Of a DNA stretch of 64,000 bases, positions 1-7,875 are shown piece after piece; position 1 is the first letter of the stretch, and each line of letters begins with the position of its first letter. The notes below the pieces were generated by a model, which did no database searches, was not told the origin of the DNA, and saw nothing but the letters and a program-made list of their open reading frames with translations. Origin of the DNA: Deltaproteobacteria bacterium. GTDB taxonomy: Bacteria > Myxococcota > XYA12-FULL-58-9. Where the stretch lies: positions 1 through 64,000 of the forward strand of contig JACRCV010000104.1 of the NCBI GenBank assembly GCA_016218825.1, in the 5' to 3' direction. The translations under genes were made by a program, and so were the position numbers.

Positions 1-39
1 GGGAGCGCGGCCGCGGCGGCCGCGCGGGAATCAAAAAAA
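1..39. repeat. Structured intergenic repeat, copy 1 (partial, cut by window edge)
   Basis: This is the right-hand part of a repeat seen complete at three other places in the window. It has a perfect 10-bp inverted repeat at 5-14 and 16-25 (GCGCGGCCGC with its complement, 1-nt loop), followed by the conserved tail GGGAATCAAAAA. The first hairpin and the G-tract would lie left of the window. It ends about 25 bp from the stop codon of the minus-strand lipoprotein gene at 64, the same arrangement as the other copies. Confidence 0.75.
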
Positions 40-63
40 CGAGAGCTCGTTTGCCCTGGGGAA

Positions 64-1608
64 TCAAGGAGAGGGTGACAGCGCGCAGCTGTAGGCCGTC
101 AGGTCGATGCTCTCCCAGGTGAACACCAGGCTGGTGTGAGCGCTGTTCCAGACCATGCTCGCGATCTGGCTCTGGTCGCCGTGGTTCACGAGCACACAGC
201 CGCTGCCGAGCGCCAGCGCCCCGATCACGTCGACGCTCGTCGGGCAGCTCGTCGACCCCGGCGGACACACCACCTGGGCCACGGTGAGCGGCGTCGCCGA
301 CCAGCCCGAGGACGGGACGTAGTAGCGGAACTCGCTGCCGAAGCGCGCGTAGAGGACGTCCTCGGGGAGCGCCAGGCCGGGGAAGTCCTGGACCCGCAAG
401 AGCGTCATGGTGTCGACCTCGGGCGTCGGGAAGAAGTCGGTCACCGGCTCGCTGACCCACGTCTGCGCGCCGCTGTCATAGAGGTACAACACCCCGCCGA
501 CGGTCACCGCGATCGAGTCGCCGGCGAACGCCATCCCGAGCGTCTGCCCGGGCGGCAGGATCACCAGCGAGTCGATCCCGGAGGTGGGCGGCCGCGTCCC
601 GGTCTTGCTGAAGTGTTCCCAGAGGGCCGCGAGGCTGAACACCATGGTGATCTTGCCCGCCGGGGCGTCGTAGAACGCGCCCATCTTGTCCCAGGTGAGC
701 AGCACCCCGCCCGAGAGGCCGGCGAAGCCCGGCGGCACCCAGGAGATCGAGCTGAAGCGCGCAGGCAAGAACGTGCCCTCGTCGATGCTGCCGTCACAGT
801 CGTTGTCGAGGCCGTCGCAGGCCTCGGCCTGGTACGGATGAAGCGCCGGGTCGGCGTCGGCGCAGTCGTTGCCGCCGCAGGCGGCGTCCTTGAAGCCGTC
901 CTGGTCGGCGTCGGGACACAGGCACTTGCCGTTGCCGCCGCAGGCGACGCCGCCGGCGCAGGTGCCGCAGCTCAAGGTGCCGCCGCAGGGGTTCGGGTGC
1001 GAGCCGCACTCGAAGCCCAGCGTTTGACAGGTGGGGTCGACGCAGCCGTCACAGATCCCGTTGGCGCAGCCGCCGGGGCACGGGGTGTCGATCGAGCCGT
1101 AGTCGCAGCTGCCAAGAGCGCAGCTGCCGAGCGAGGCGTACGAGCGCAAGGTGTTGGCGTTCTGGCACTTCGCGGCCGGCGGCTGGTTGCAGACCACGCC
1201 GGCACAAGGGCCGGTCGGCGCCGGCGCCGATCCTTCCGGCAGACACGCGCCGCCGCTGCAGCCGAACGCGCAGCTGCCGTCGCTGTACGGGTAGGCGCAC
1301 GCCCCGTCGCTGCAGCTACCGCCGGTGGTGTAGGTGCGCAGCGTGTTGGCGTCGGCGCAGGTCGGGGCCGGCGGCTTGTCGCACACCATCCGACTGCAAG
1401 GGTTGCACTCGCGGCTGCATTGGCCGGTGTCGCAACAGCCAAAGCCCGGGCCGCAGTCTTCGTGGCGCAGACACACGCCGCAACAACCCTCGACGCAGGC
1501 CACCGTTCCGGATGGACAACTGCCGCTGTCAGCCAACGCCGGCGGCGCGCCGCAGGCACAAAGCCCCCCGAGGGCGACAACGGCGAGGATGCGACGGGCT
1601 GTGGTCAT
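64..1608 (-). CDS. Cys-rich MopE-like lipoprotein (paralog A)
   Basis: The product is 514 aa and probably an exported lipoprotein: a basic N-terminus, a hydrophobic stretch and a lipobox-like L-C-A-C at residues 16-19. Residues about 30-230 are Cys-rich, built from repeated modules with a C-x4-C-x2-PPA-x2-C pattern followed by NTLR(T/S)Y. Around residues 230-278 is a D-x-D-x-D-G-rich segment ending in CDGLDNDCDG, the putative metal-binding (MopE-type) motif common in myxobacterial lipoproteins. The last 235 residues are predicted beta-rich and hold few cysteines. The start is supported by AAGGAG 8 nt upstream. The next gene upstream (1869-3416) is a full-length paralog in the same orientation, so the pair arose by tandem duplication. 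Metal binding is inferred from the motif only; the biological role is unknown. Confidence 0.85.
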   Translation of the reverse strand: MTTARRILAVVALGGLCACGAPPALADSGSCPSGTVACVEGCCGVCLRHEDCGPGFGCCDTGQCSRECNPCSRMVCDKPPAPTCADANTLRTYTTGGSCSDGACAYPYSDGSCAFGCSGGACLPEGSAPAPTGPCAGVVCNQPPAAKCQNANTLRSYASLGSCALGSCDYGSIDTPCPGGCANGICDGCVDPTCQTLGFECGSHPNPCGGTLSCGTCAGGVACGGNGKCLCPDADQDGFKDAACGGNDCADADPALHPYQAEACDGLDNDCDGSIDEGTFLPARFSSISWVPPGFAGLSGGVLLTWDKMGAFYDAPAGKITMVFSLAALWEHFSKTGTRPPTSGIDSLVILPPGQTLGMAFAGDSIAVTVGGVLYLYDSGAQTWVSEPVTDFFPTPEVDTMTLLRVQDFPGLALPEDVLYARFGSEFRYYVPSSGWSATPLTVAQVVCPPGSTSCPTSVDVIGALALGSGCVLVNHGDQSQIASMVWNSAHTSLVFTWESIDLTAYSCALSPSP

Positions 1609-1868
1609 CGTGGGTCTCCTTCAACGGGGTCAATAGCGACAAGAAATGCAACAGCCGCGCCAGCGCCCCGGCGCCGATCTCTCTACCCGTCGAGCCGGAT
1701 TTGCTGATGAATCGCGGCACGCCCGGGGCGCGCCGGCTCGCCAGGGGGGACGTGGTATCCCCTTGGCTGGTCACCGGAGTGCCTACGGCCGCGAGTCGAG
1801 CGAGGGAACCGCACAGGCGATCGAGCTCTCGAGTTGGACCGATGTTGCCTGCCCTGGGACCGTGACGC

Positions 1869-3416
1869 TCACGGCTTGCAGCTGATGGTGTTCATCGCTA
1901 CGTCGACCCAAGAGAACACGAACGAGGCGTTGAACGCCGAGCCCTTGGTGACGCTGCCGGAGTTGACGAGCAGAAGCGGCCCGCCGTCGATCATCAGGAC
2001 CGTCATCGTCGAATAGCTCCCGGGGCATCCGGTCGAGGCGCCGGCGCAGAAGATCGAGCTCGTCGAGATGTCGCTCGCGGACCACCCGGTCGAGGCGGCG
2101 AAGACGCTGAGGACGTTGCCGGAGCCGGCGACCAACCAGTCTTCAGTCATCGCCAGGCCCGCCACGTCGCCCGGGTGCAGCAAGATGATCCAATCGACCC
2201 TCGCGTACGGGAACGCGGCGGTCACCGGCATGCTCGACCAGGTGCGCTGTACGACGTCGACGAGGTACAGGTTGGCGCCGGCGGTCACCAGCAGGGTCTC
2301 GGCGGCGAAGTCGGCCCCCAGGGTCTTCCCCTTCGGCACCAGAACCATCGAGTCGATCGCGGTCGTCGGCGGCTGCGTGCCCGCGGTGCCGAAGGCGTCC
2401 CAGAGCTGCTTCAGCGTGAACACGAGGCTGATCTTGCCGCTGGTCTTGTCCCAGAGAGCGCCGTAGCCGTCCCAGGTCAGGAGCGCGCCGCCCCCGAGCC
2501 CGAGGTACCCGGCCGGCACCCAGGCGAGCGAGTTGAAGCTCGACGGCAGGACCGCGCCCTCGTCCACCTGGCCGTCGCAGTTGTTGTCGATGCCGTCGCA
2601 CTTTTCGCCCTGGCCGCCGTGCAGCGCCGGATCGGCGTCGTTGCAGTCGTTGCCGCCGCAAGCGGCGTCGCGGTAGCCGTCGCCGTCCTTGTCGGGGCAG
2701 ATGCACTTGTAGGCGTTGCAGACCTTGCCGCCGGAGCAGCTGCCGCAGCTCAGGGTTCCGCCGCAGGGGTTCGGGGGCGCACCGCACTCGTAGCCCGACG
2801 CCTGGCAGGTCGGATCGACGCAGGTGTCACAGACGTTGCCGCTGCAGCCGCCCACGCACGCGGTGTCGATGGACGCGTAGGTGCAGGTGCCGCTCCCGCA
2901 GGTGCCGGTGGCGGCGTAGGTGCGCAGGCTGGTGGCGCTCGCGCAGTGGCTCGCGGGGGGCTGATTGCAGACGACGCCGGCGCACAGGTCCGTCGGACCG
3001 GGGCCGGGGCCGGGGCCCGGACCGGGGTCACCGCCGGGCTTGCAGGCGTGGGTCGCGGCGTCGCAGCCCGCGGCGCAGTTGCTGTCCACCGAGGCGTACT
3101 GGCACTCGCCCGCCACGCACAGACCGCTCGCGCCGTAGGTCCGCAAGGTGTTGGCGTCGACGCAGGCGGCGGCCGGAGGATCATCACACGCGATCCGACC
3201 GCACGGGTCGCAGTCGCGACTACATTGCCCGCTGCCACAACATCCGAAGCCCTTGCCGCAGTCCTCGTCCAACTGACACACCGCGCAACAGCCCTCGGCG
3301 CAGGCGCTGGTGCCCGGGGGACAACCGCCGCTCGCCGGGGTTCCGTCCGGTGCAGCGCCACAGCCTTCGAGGACCAAGCCGGCGACGACAACAAACAGCG
3401 CAGGGGTCTTTGACAT
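1869..3416 (-). CDS. Cys-rich MopE-like lipoprotein (paralog B)
   Basis: The product is 515 aa and collinear with the protein encoded at 64-1608: signal peptide with lipobox L-E-G-C, Cys-rich modules, the MopE-like Asp-rich motif ending CDGIDNNCDG, and a beta-rich C-terminal half. A (GP)n linker between two Cys modules is encoded by a GGGGCC-type hexamer run near 3000-3028; paralog A has a shorter Pro/Ala linker there. AAGGAG precedes the ATG at a good distance. The gap to paralog A is about 260 bp, so each copy may have its own promoter. The protein probably sits on the outer membrane or cell surface. The function is not known. Confidence 0.85.
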   Translation of the reverse strand: MSKTPALFVVVAGLVLEGCGAAPDGTPASGGCPPGTSACAEGCCAVCQLDEDCGKGFGCCGSGQCSRDCDPCGRIACDDPPAAACVDANTLRTYGASGLCVAGECQYASVDSNCAAGCDAATHACKPGGDPGPGPGPGPGPTDLCAGVVCNQPPASHCASATSLRTYAATGTCGSGTCTYASIDTACVGGCSGNVCDTCVDPTCQASGYECGAPPNPCGGTLSCGSCSGGKVCNAYKCICPDKDGDGYRDAACGGNDCNDADPALHGGQGEKCDGIDNNCDGQVDEGAVLPSSFNSLAWVPAGYLGLGGGALLTWDGYGALWDKTSGKISLVFTLKQLWDAFGTAGTQPPTTAIDSMVLVPKGKTLGADFAAETLLVTAGANLYLVDVVQRTWSSMPVTAAFPYARVDWIILLHPGDVAGLAMTEDWLVAGSGNVLSVFAASTGWSASDISTSSIFCAGASTGCPGSYSTMTVLMIDGGPLLLVNSGSVTKGSAFNASFVFSWVDVAMNTISCKP

Positions 3417-3639
3417 CCGGGGGCTCCTTGTGGTTGTCGACCCCCACCCGGTGCAACCCCCGGGCCACCGCCGAACAGTCGGGACCGCCCCTACCCCACC
3501 GTTGTCTCGACGCTTTTTCTCAACACCTTTCCCTACATCGTCGCTCTGCCGACGGCGCTGGATCCAGCTGCTGGTGACTCCAGTTCCAGGCGCCGCGAAG
3601 GCGAGAAGGCCGGGCGCGACGACTGGGGCGGCGTCCCGC

Positions 3640-5214
3640 TCAACCGTCGGCGAAGCGCCGCAGGCGTGCCACCAGCTCCTCGACGGTCGCGAAGCGATCG
3701 GCGGGCTTCAGGGCCATCGCGGCGTTGATCACCCCGGTGAGCAGCGGCGGCAGCTTCGGGTTCACCCGCTCCGGGCGGCGGTACATCCCGGAGGCCACGG
3801 CGCGCTCCGCCTGCAAGGTCGCCGAGCTCTCGAACGGCGGTCGGCCGAGCACCAAGAAGTAGAGCACCGCCCCGAGCGAGTAGACGTCGGTGCGCGGGTC
3901 GGCGCGCTCGCCCATCACCGCTTCGGGCGCCTGGTAGGTCGGCGGGAAGATCGGCGTGCGCAAGGCGTCGCCCACCTGCCGCGGCAGCGTCGCGACGCAG
4001 AAGTCGGTGACCACCGGATGCGAATCGGAGCGCACCAGGATGTTCTCCGGCTTCAGGTTGCCGTGGACGACGCCGTGGCGGTGCGCGTAGGCGACGGTCT
4101 CGGCGACCTGGGCGACGATGCGCGCCGCTCGCCTAGAGCTCGGACAGCCGTGGCGCAGCACCCAACCGTTCAGATCCGGCGCGTCGATCCGCTCGGTGAT
4201 GTAGTAGGGCTCGCGGGTCCAGTCGGCGGAGCAGTCGAGCACCCGGACGATGTGACGGCTGAGCAGCGACGCCATCGTCTGCACCCGCTCGAGGAAGCCC
4301 TCGCCGAAGCGCGGGTCGCGGCGCACGAAGTCGTGCAGCACCTTGACCGCGACCGGCACCCGCAAGCGCAGGTCCTCGGCGGCGTACACCACGCCGAGCG
4401 GCCCGCGGCCGATGGCCCGGCCCAAGCGGTAGCGGGTCGCGAGGGTGCGCGGCACGTCGGTCGCGTGCGGCGCGCTGTCGTCGTGCCAGCGGAGATGCAA
4501 CAGCGCCACCGGCTCGGCCTTGCCCCGGAGCGCCACCTTGCCGAGCGGCTCGAAGTGCCCCGACGGCGCCTCGGTCGCCACCGCCTCGGTCACCAACACC
4601 TCGCCGGCGCGCGCCTCGGCCTGCACCCGCGCCGCGACGTTCACCGCGTCGCCGTGCAGATCGCCGTCTTCGGCGATCGCCGGGCCGTGGTTGATGCCGA
4701 TCCGGATTTGAATCTCGTCGTCCGGGCGGCGAACGCTGGCGTTGTAGCTCTCGAGGGTCAACATCATGTTCAGCGCCGCGGCGACCGCGTTGGCGGCGCT
4801 CGGGAAACAGATCATGATGCCGTCGCCGATGGTCTTGACGATGGTGCCGTCGTGGGTGCGAACCACGGGGAACAAGAGCGCGTTGTGCGACAGCATCTTC
4901 TGCCGGCCGGCGATGTCGCCGTACTTCTCGTAGTACGCCGTGCTCCCCGAGAGGTCGGTGAACATCACCGTCGTCTGCCCGGACACCGTCTGCTTCAGGC
5001 TCTTGTCCTGCTCGGCCCGCAGCTGCATCCACTTGTCCTGCTGGTCGCGATCCAGGGTGACGGTGTCCTCGCGCTCGCCCTCGACGCGCTCGAGCCTCGA
5101 CCCCGGGTCGGTCGGCCGCGGCCCGAGCGGCGCCACCGCCGGCGAGGTCTGATCGAGCCGATCCGCCGGGGTGCAGGTCAGCGCCGTCTCGGCTGCGTTT
5201 TGCGATGGGCTCAC
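3640..5214 (-). CDS. Class III adenylate cyclase fused to a degenerate Ser/Thr kinase domain
   Basis: The product is 524 aa. Residues about 78-215 form a class III nucleotidyl cyclase domain with apparently intact catalytic residues: D87 (FTDLSG) and D131 (GDG) for metal, K127 and D189 for base selection, and N192/R196 (NVAAR) for the transition state. Residues about 260-520 are a protein-kinase fold with a glycine loop (GRGPLG), the ATP lysine K291 (VAVK) and an APE-like segment. Its catalytic loop reads HGN (384-386) instead of HRD, so the catalytic Asp is Asn, and DFG is DFC (404-406). I therefore read it as an active cyclase with a pseudokinase regulatory domain. No membrane segment is seen, so it is probably cytoplasmic. 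The GTG start at 5214 has no clear ribosome site, so the exact start is uncertain. It stands alone between a cytochrome gene and the lipoprotein pair. Confidence 0.85.
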   Translation of the reverse strand: MSPSQNAAETALTCTPADRLDQTSPAVAPLGPRPTDPGSRLERVEGEREDTVTLDRDQQDKWMQLRAEQDKSLKQTVSGQTTVMFTDLSGSTAYYEKYGDIAGRQKMLSHNALLFPVVRTHDGTIVKTIGDGIMICFPSAANAVAAALNMMLTLESYNASVRRPDDEIQIRIGINHGPAIAEDGDLHGDAVNVAARVQAEARAGEVLVTEAVATEAPSGHFEPLGKVALRGKAEPVALLHLRWHDDSAPHATDVPRTLATRYRLGRAIGRGPLGVVYAAEDLRLRVPVAVKVLHDFVRRDPRFGEGFLERVQTMASLLSRHIVRVLDCSADWTREPYYITERIDAPDLNGWVLRHGCPSSRRAARIVAQVAETVAYAHRHGVVHGNLKPENILVRSDSHPVVTDFCVATLPRQVGDALRTPIFPPTYQAPEAVMGERADPRTDVYSLGAVLYFLVLGRPPFESSATLQAERAVASGMYRRPERVNPKLPPLLTGVINAAMALKPADRFATVEELVARLRRFADG

Positions 5215-5291
5215 GGTGAACCACTATACGACGGTTGCAGGGCGACGGCCACGGACTACTCGGGGCGGGTCACCGTAGGTCGTGCTCGGCG

Positions 5292-5960
5292 TCACGGCGC
5301 GGCGTCGGGCGCGTTGTCGATGCGCAACAGTCGACGTTTGTTGCCGCCGTGCGGCGCGTGACAGGTCAGGCAATCGACCGCCGCCGGGCCGTGCGGCCTC
5401 TCCTTGGGATCGTGGCAGCGCGCACACAGCTCCCGACCTACCCGCGCCAGCAAGGAACGGTTGTCGGAGAAGTGCGGCGTGTGGCACGACAGGCAGGCGT
5501 CGGCGGCCACCGGGCTGTGCACGAACTTGTAGTCCGGGAGCGCGTGGCACTGGCTGCAGGCCTCGGCGTCGGTCGCGACCCGCAGCAGGTGCGGCCGGAG
5601 GGTGGAGTGGGGAGCGTGACACGCGAGACAGGCCTCGGCGGTCAGCGCGCCGTGCACCATCCTCGCGGTCTTCATGCCGTGCACGATCGTGCCGTGACAG
5701 CCGCGACACGGCCCGGCGTTCTTCACCATCCAGACGTTCTGCGGGTGGCCCGCGGCCTTGACCTCCGGCCCCGGCCCGCGGTGGCAGGCCTTGCACTTGC
5801 CCATCCGGGTGGGCTTGTGCAGGGTCTGCAGGGCGCCGGTCAGGATAACGTCGTGACAGCCACGATCGGCGCAGTTGGTCTGCAGCGGCTCGGGCGTCAG
5901 CGCGGGGCCGGCGGCGCCGCCAGCCATCAGAACCGCGAAGCAAGCCGGCGCGAACATCAT
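5292..5960 (-). CDS. Periplasmic octaheme c-type cytochrome
   Basis: The product is 222 aa from the ATG at 5960, chosen because GGAGGA lies about 8 nt upstream and the protein then begins with a proper signal peptide ending in an Ala-Gly-rich cleavage region. It has eight heme-attachment motifs: one CX4CH (CADRGCH) and seven CXXCH (CKACH, CRGCH, CLACH, CSQCH, CLSCH, CARCH, CLTCH). Several are followed by APH or TPH, the pattern of doubled-CXXCH cytochromes. It probably carries electrons in the periplasm. It is divergent from the gene at 6123, with a palindrome in the shared upstream region. It could pair with the larger multiheme proteins at 24423-32493, but nothing here proves a partner. Confidence 0.85.
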   Translation of the reverse strand: MMFAPACFAVLMAGGAAGPALTPEPLQTNCADRGCHDVILTGALQTLHKPTRMGKCKACHRGPGPEVKAAGHPQNVWMVKNAGPCRGCHGTIVHGMKTARMVHGALTAEACLACHAPHSTLRPHLLRVATDAEACSQCHALPDYKFVHSPVAADACLSCHTPHFSDNRSLLARVGRELCARCHDPKERPHGPAAVDCLTCHAPHGGNKRRLLRIDNAPDAAP

Positions 5961-6025
5961 CGGCGGTTCCTCCAGGAGCCAATGGCCCGAAGTCGGTTGG
6001 GCATACGTGCCACAGTTCGGCATGG

Positions 6026-6051
6026 GTCACAACCGCGCAAGAAATTGTGAC
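6026..6051. promoter_or_regulatory. Inverted repeat in divergent promoter region (possible operator)
   Basis: GTCACAA (6026-6032) and TTGTGAC (6045-6051) form a perfect 7-bp inverted repeat with a 12-nt spacer, between the octaheme cytochrome gene (minus strand) and the gene at 6123 (plus strand). The right arm overlaps the proposed -35 element of the plus-strand promoter. Half-site orientation is TCACA..TGTGA, the reverse of a canonical CRP site, so I do not assign a regulator. Confidence 0.4.
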
Positions 6052-6077
6052 AACCAACGGGCGCGATCTGCGATAAT
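6047..6077 (+). promoter_or_regulatory. Predicted sigma70-type promoter for the 6123 gene
   Basis: GTGACA (6047-6052, 5/6 match to the -35 consensus) is followed after 19 bp by GATAAT (6072-6077, 5/6) with an extended -10 TGC just before it. Expected transcription start is near 6084, giving a leader of about 39 nt to the ATG at 6123. Confidence 0.4.
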
Positions 6078-6122
6078 GTCGTTGATCCTGGGCGTGGCGT
6101 AACCGCAAATCAGGCAGGCCCC

Positions 6123-6899
6123 ATGGTGACAAAAGCTCAAGAGATCCAGCACCGCATCGACCAGATCGCCGACCTGCTCGACCGGATGCGCGAAGCACAC
6201 GGCGAGGGCAGGGTCGGGCCGAGCCAAGCCACCCAAGACGTCATCGAGACCGAGCCCGCCAGGGTGGCGATCGACGGGCCGGCGCACCGGCGCCTGGTGG
6301 ATCCGCAACGCCAGTACACCGACAACATGGCGATCTCGGCCTACGCCAACCCCGAGGTCTTCGGCCGCAACCGCGACGGAGCCCAGGTGGTGGTCAAGTC
6401 GTCGGAGTCGCAAGGCGACTTCGGCAGGCCGCCACCGCAAGGCTCGACCGGGGTCGGCCAGGGCACCGGACCGCAGGGCTCCGGCCCGACGCCGCAAGCG
6501 CTGACCGGCGACGAGAGCGCGCTGCCGCCCTGGGAGAAGCACGGCGTGACCGGGAAGACGGTGGCCGCGGCGCTGTCGTTCATCGACCAGGCCCGCGACG
6601 CCGCGAACAACCCGATCACCACCGGCGCGGTCGACGAGCTCGGGCGCGGTGGCGCCGACAAAGGCACGAGCAGCGTGCCCACCGAGCAACAGTACTTCGA
6701 CGCCGCCGCCGCCAAGGGCACGGCGCCCGACATGACGAACCCGAGCTTCGCCTACGTGGAAGGGGCGACGGCGCACGACGAGTGGGTGCAGCAGCACACG
6801 CCGGGCCTGCAGGTCGAGGCCGGCGCCGGCAAGGAGATCGACGACGGCAAGTACGGGGTCACGGTCACGATGGCGCAGCCGCGAAAGACCAAAGCCTGA
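6123..6899 (+). CDS. Hypothetical hydrophilic protein
   Basis: The product is 258 aa with no recognised family. It has no signal peptide, membrane segment or cysteine. Residues 1-30 look like an amphipathic, possibly coiled-coil helix (KAQEIQHRIDQIADLLDRM). The middle (about residues 95-145) is rich in Gly, Pro, Gln and Ser and is probably disordered. The C-terminal part mixes short helices and a basic tail. A possible promoter with a palindrome lies upstream. The next gene on the same strand starts 54 bp downstream but appears to have its own promoter. The function is unknown. Confidence 0.7.
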   Translation: MVTKAQEIQHRIDQIADLLDRMREAHGEGRVGPSQATQDVIETEPARVAIDGPAHRRLVDPQRQYTDNMAISAYANPEVFGRNRDGAQVVVKSSESQGDFGRPPPQGSTGVGQGTGPQGSGPTPQALTGDESALPPWEKHGVTGKTVAAALSFIDQARDAANNPITTGAVDELGRGGADKGTSSVPTEQQYFDAAAAKGTAPDMTNPSFAYVEGATAHDEWVQQHTPGLQVEAGAGKEIDDGKYGVTVTMAQPRKTKA

Positions 6900-6916
6900 G
6901 AGGCCCCGGCGGCAAT

Positions 6917-6946
6917 TTGGTGTTTTCCCTAGACGCCTGCTAGAGT
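6917..6946 (+). promoter_or_regulatory. Predicted promoter giving a leaderless transcript for the 6954 gene
   Basis: TTGGTG (6917-6922) and TAGAGT (6941-6946) are spaced 18 bp. The -10 ends only 7 nt before the ATG at 6954, so transcription would start at or next to the initiation codon. No ribosome site could then be used. Both hexamers are partial matches. Confidence 0.35.
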
Positions 6947-6953
6947 TAGGGCG

Positions 6954-7838
6954 ATGCGCGCCCCTAAGTCAGGGCTCTCCAAGAAACTCCCGCTGCTCGT
7001 GGGCCTGTCGCTGCTCGTGGCGCGTGTAGGGCTCGCGGACACACTCGCCTACGTGCGCGCCTCGAGCCAGTACCTCGCGGAGAAGGCGCCGGCCGCGTAC
7101 CACCCGCTGAACCTCCTCGACGACGACCCGGCCACGGTCTGGTGCGAGGGCATCGACGGCACCGGCGAAGGCGAGGAGATCCGCTTCTACTTCAAAGAGG
7201 CGCAGAAGGTCGACCGCGTCGTCGTGACCCCGACCCCGGAGACCGGCCGCCGGGTCTCGATCGTCCGGCTCTCCGACGGCACCAACAACGTCAACATCGA
7301 GCTCGCCGACAGCATCGAGCAGCAGCCGCTGAAGCGACCGCTGTCGGGCACGACCTACACCCTCACCGTCGTCCAGGTCGCCGAGCCCCAACGGGAGTCC
7401 AAGCTCGACAAGTCGGTCGCCTGCCTCGCCGACGTTCTCCTCTACTTCAAGAACAAGCCCTTCGGCGGCAAGACCTCGCCCGACAAGCTGAAGTACGACG
7501 CCCGCCGCGACCAGATCCTGGGCCGCTGGTCGGGCGAGCCGCTCGGCGCGCCGGAGCGCTTCATGATCTTCGCGATCGACGGCACCTGGGACTGGACCTT
7601 CGTGCCGATGCTCGGCGGCAAGAGCTCGCGGGTGACCGGCGAGTACCGCTTCCGCGGCGATCGGCTGCTGATGCGCAAGGGCGAGACCGGACGCTGGGCC
7701 GACGTCAACTTCAAGCACAAGCACGTCAAGGTCGACCCGTCCGACATCGGCGCGCCGCTCGGCGACTACGACGTCGTCGCGATCAACAGCGCCCTCGGTG
7801 AAGACTTCGCCGGCGAATACAACAACGCCGCGTTCTGA
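6954..7838 (+). CDS. Secreted protein with discoidin-like (NADase-type glycan-binding) domain
   Basis: The product is 294 aa. A signal peptide (basic start, LLVGLSLLVARVGLA) precedes residues about 30-170, which resemble the F5/8 type C-like domain annotated as NADase-type glycan-binding: an ASS..L...YHP.NLLDDD...WCEG opening and a VDRVVVTP strand. Residues about 180-280 are a second beta-rich domain (LGRWSGEP...GEYRFRGDRLLMR) that looks lipocalin-like. It is probably periplasmic or at the cell surface, where it may bind carbohydrate; the ligand is not inferable. No NADase catalytic domain is present. It converges with the lipoprotein gene at 7876 with a 37-bp gap. Confidence 0.75.
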   Translation: MRAPKSGLSKKLPLLVGLSLLVARVGLADTLAYVRASSQYLAEKAPAAYHPLNLLDDDPATVWCEGIDGTGEGEEIRFYFKEAQKVDRVVVTPTPETGRRVSIVRLSDGTNNVNIELADSIEQQPLKRPLSGTTYTLTVVQVAEPQRESKLDKSVACLADVLLYFKNKPFGGKTSPDKLKYDARRDQILGRWSGEPLGAPERFMIFAIDGTWDWTFVPMLGGKSSRVTGEYRFRGDRLLMRKGETGRWADVNFKHKHVKVDPSDIGAPLGDYDVVAINSALGEDFAGEYNNAAF

Positions 7839-7875
7839 CCCTGCCTCGCGAAGCGACCGCCGGACGAGCCGCGAC

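Noticed and set aside
3310-5361. A 683-codon plus-strand frame opposite the cyclase-pseudokinase
   Set aside because: Low-complexity His/Arg/Ala-rich translation and no conserved motif; the minus strand encodes a clear cyclase.
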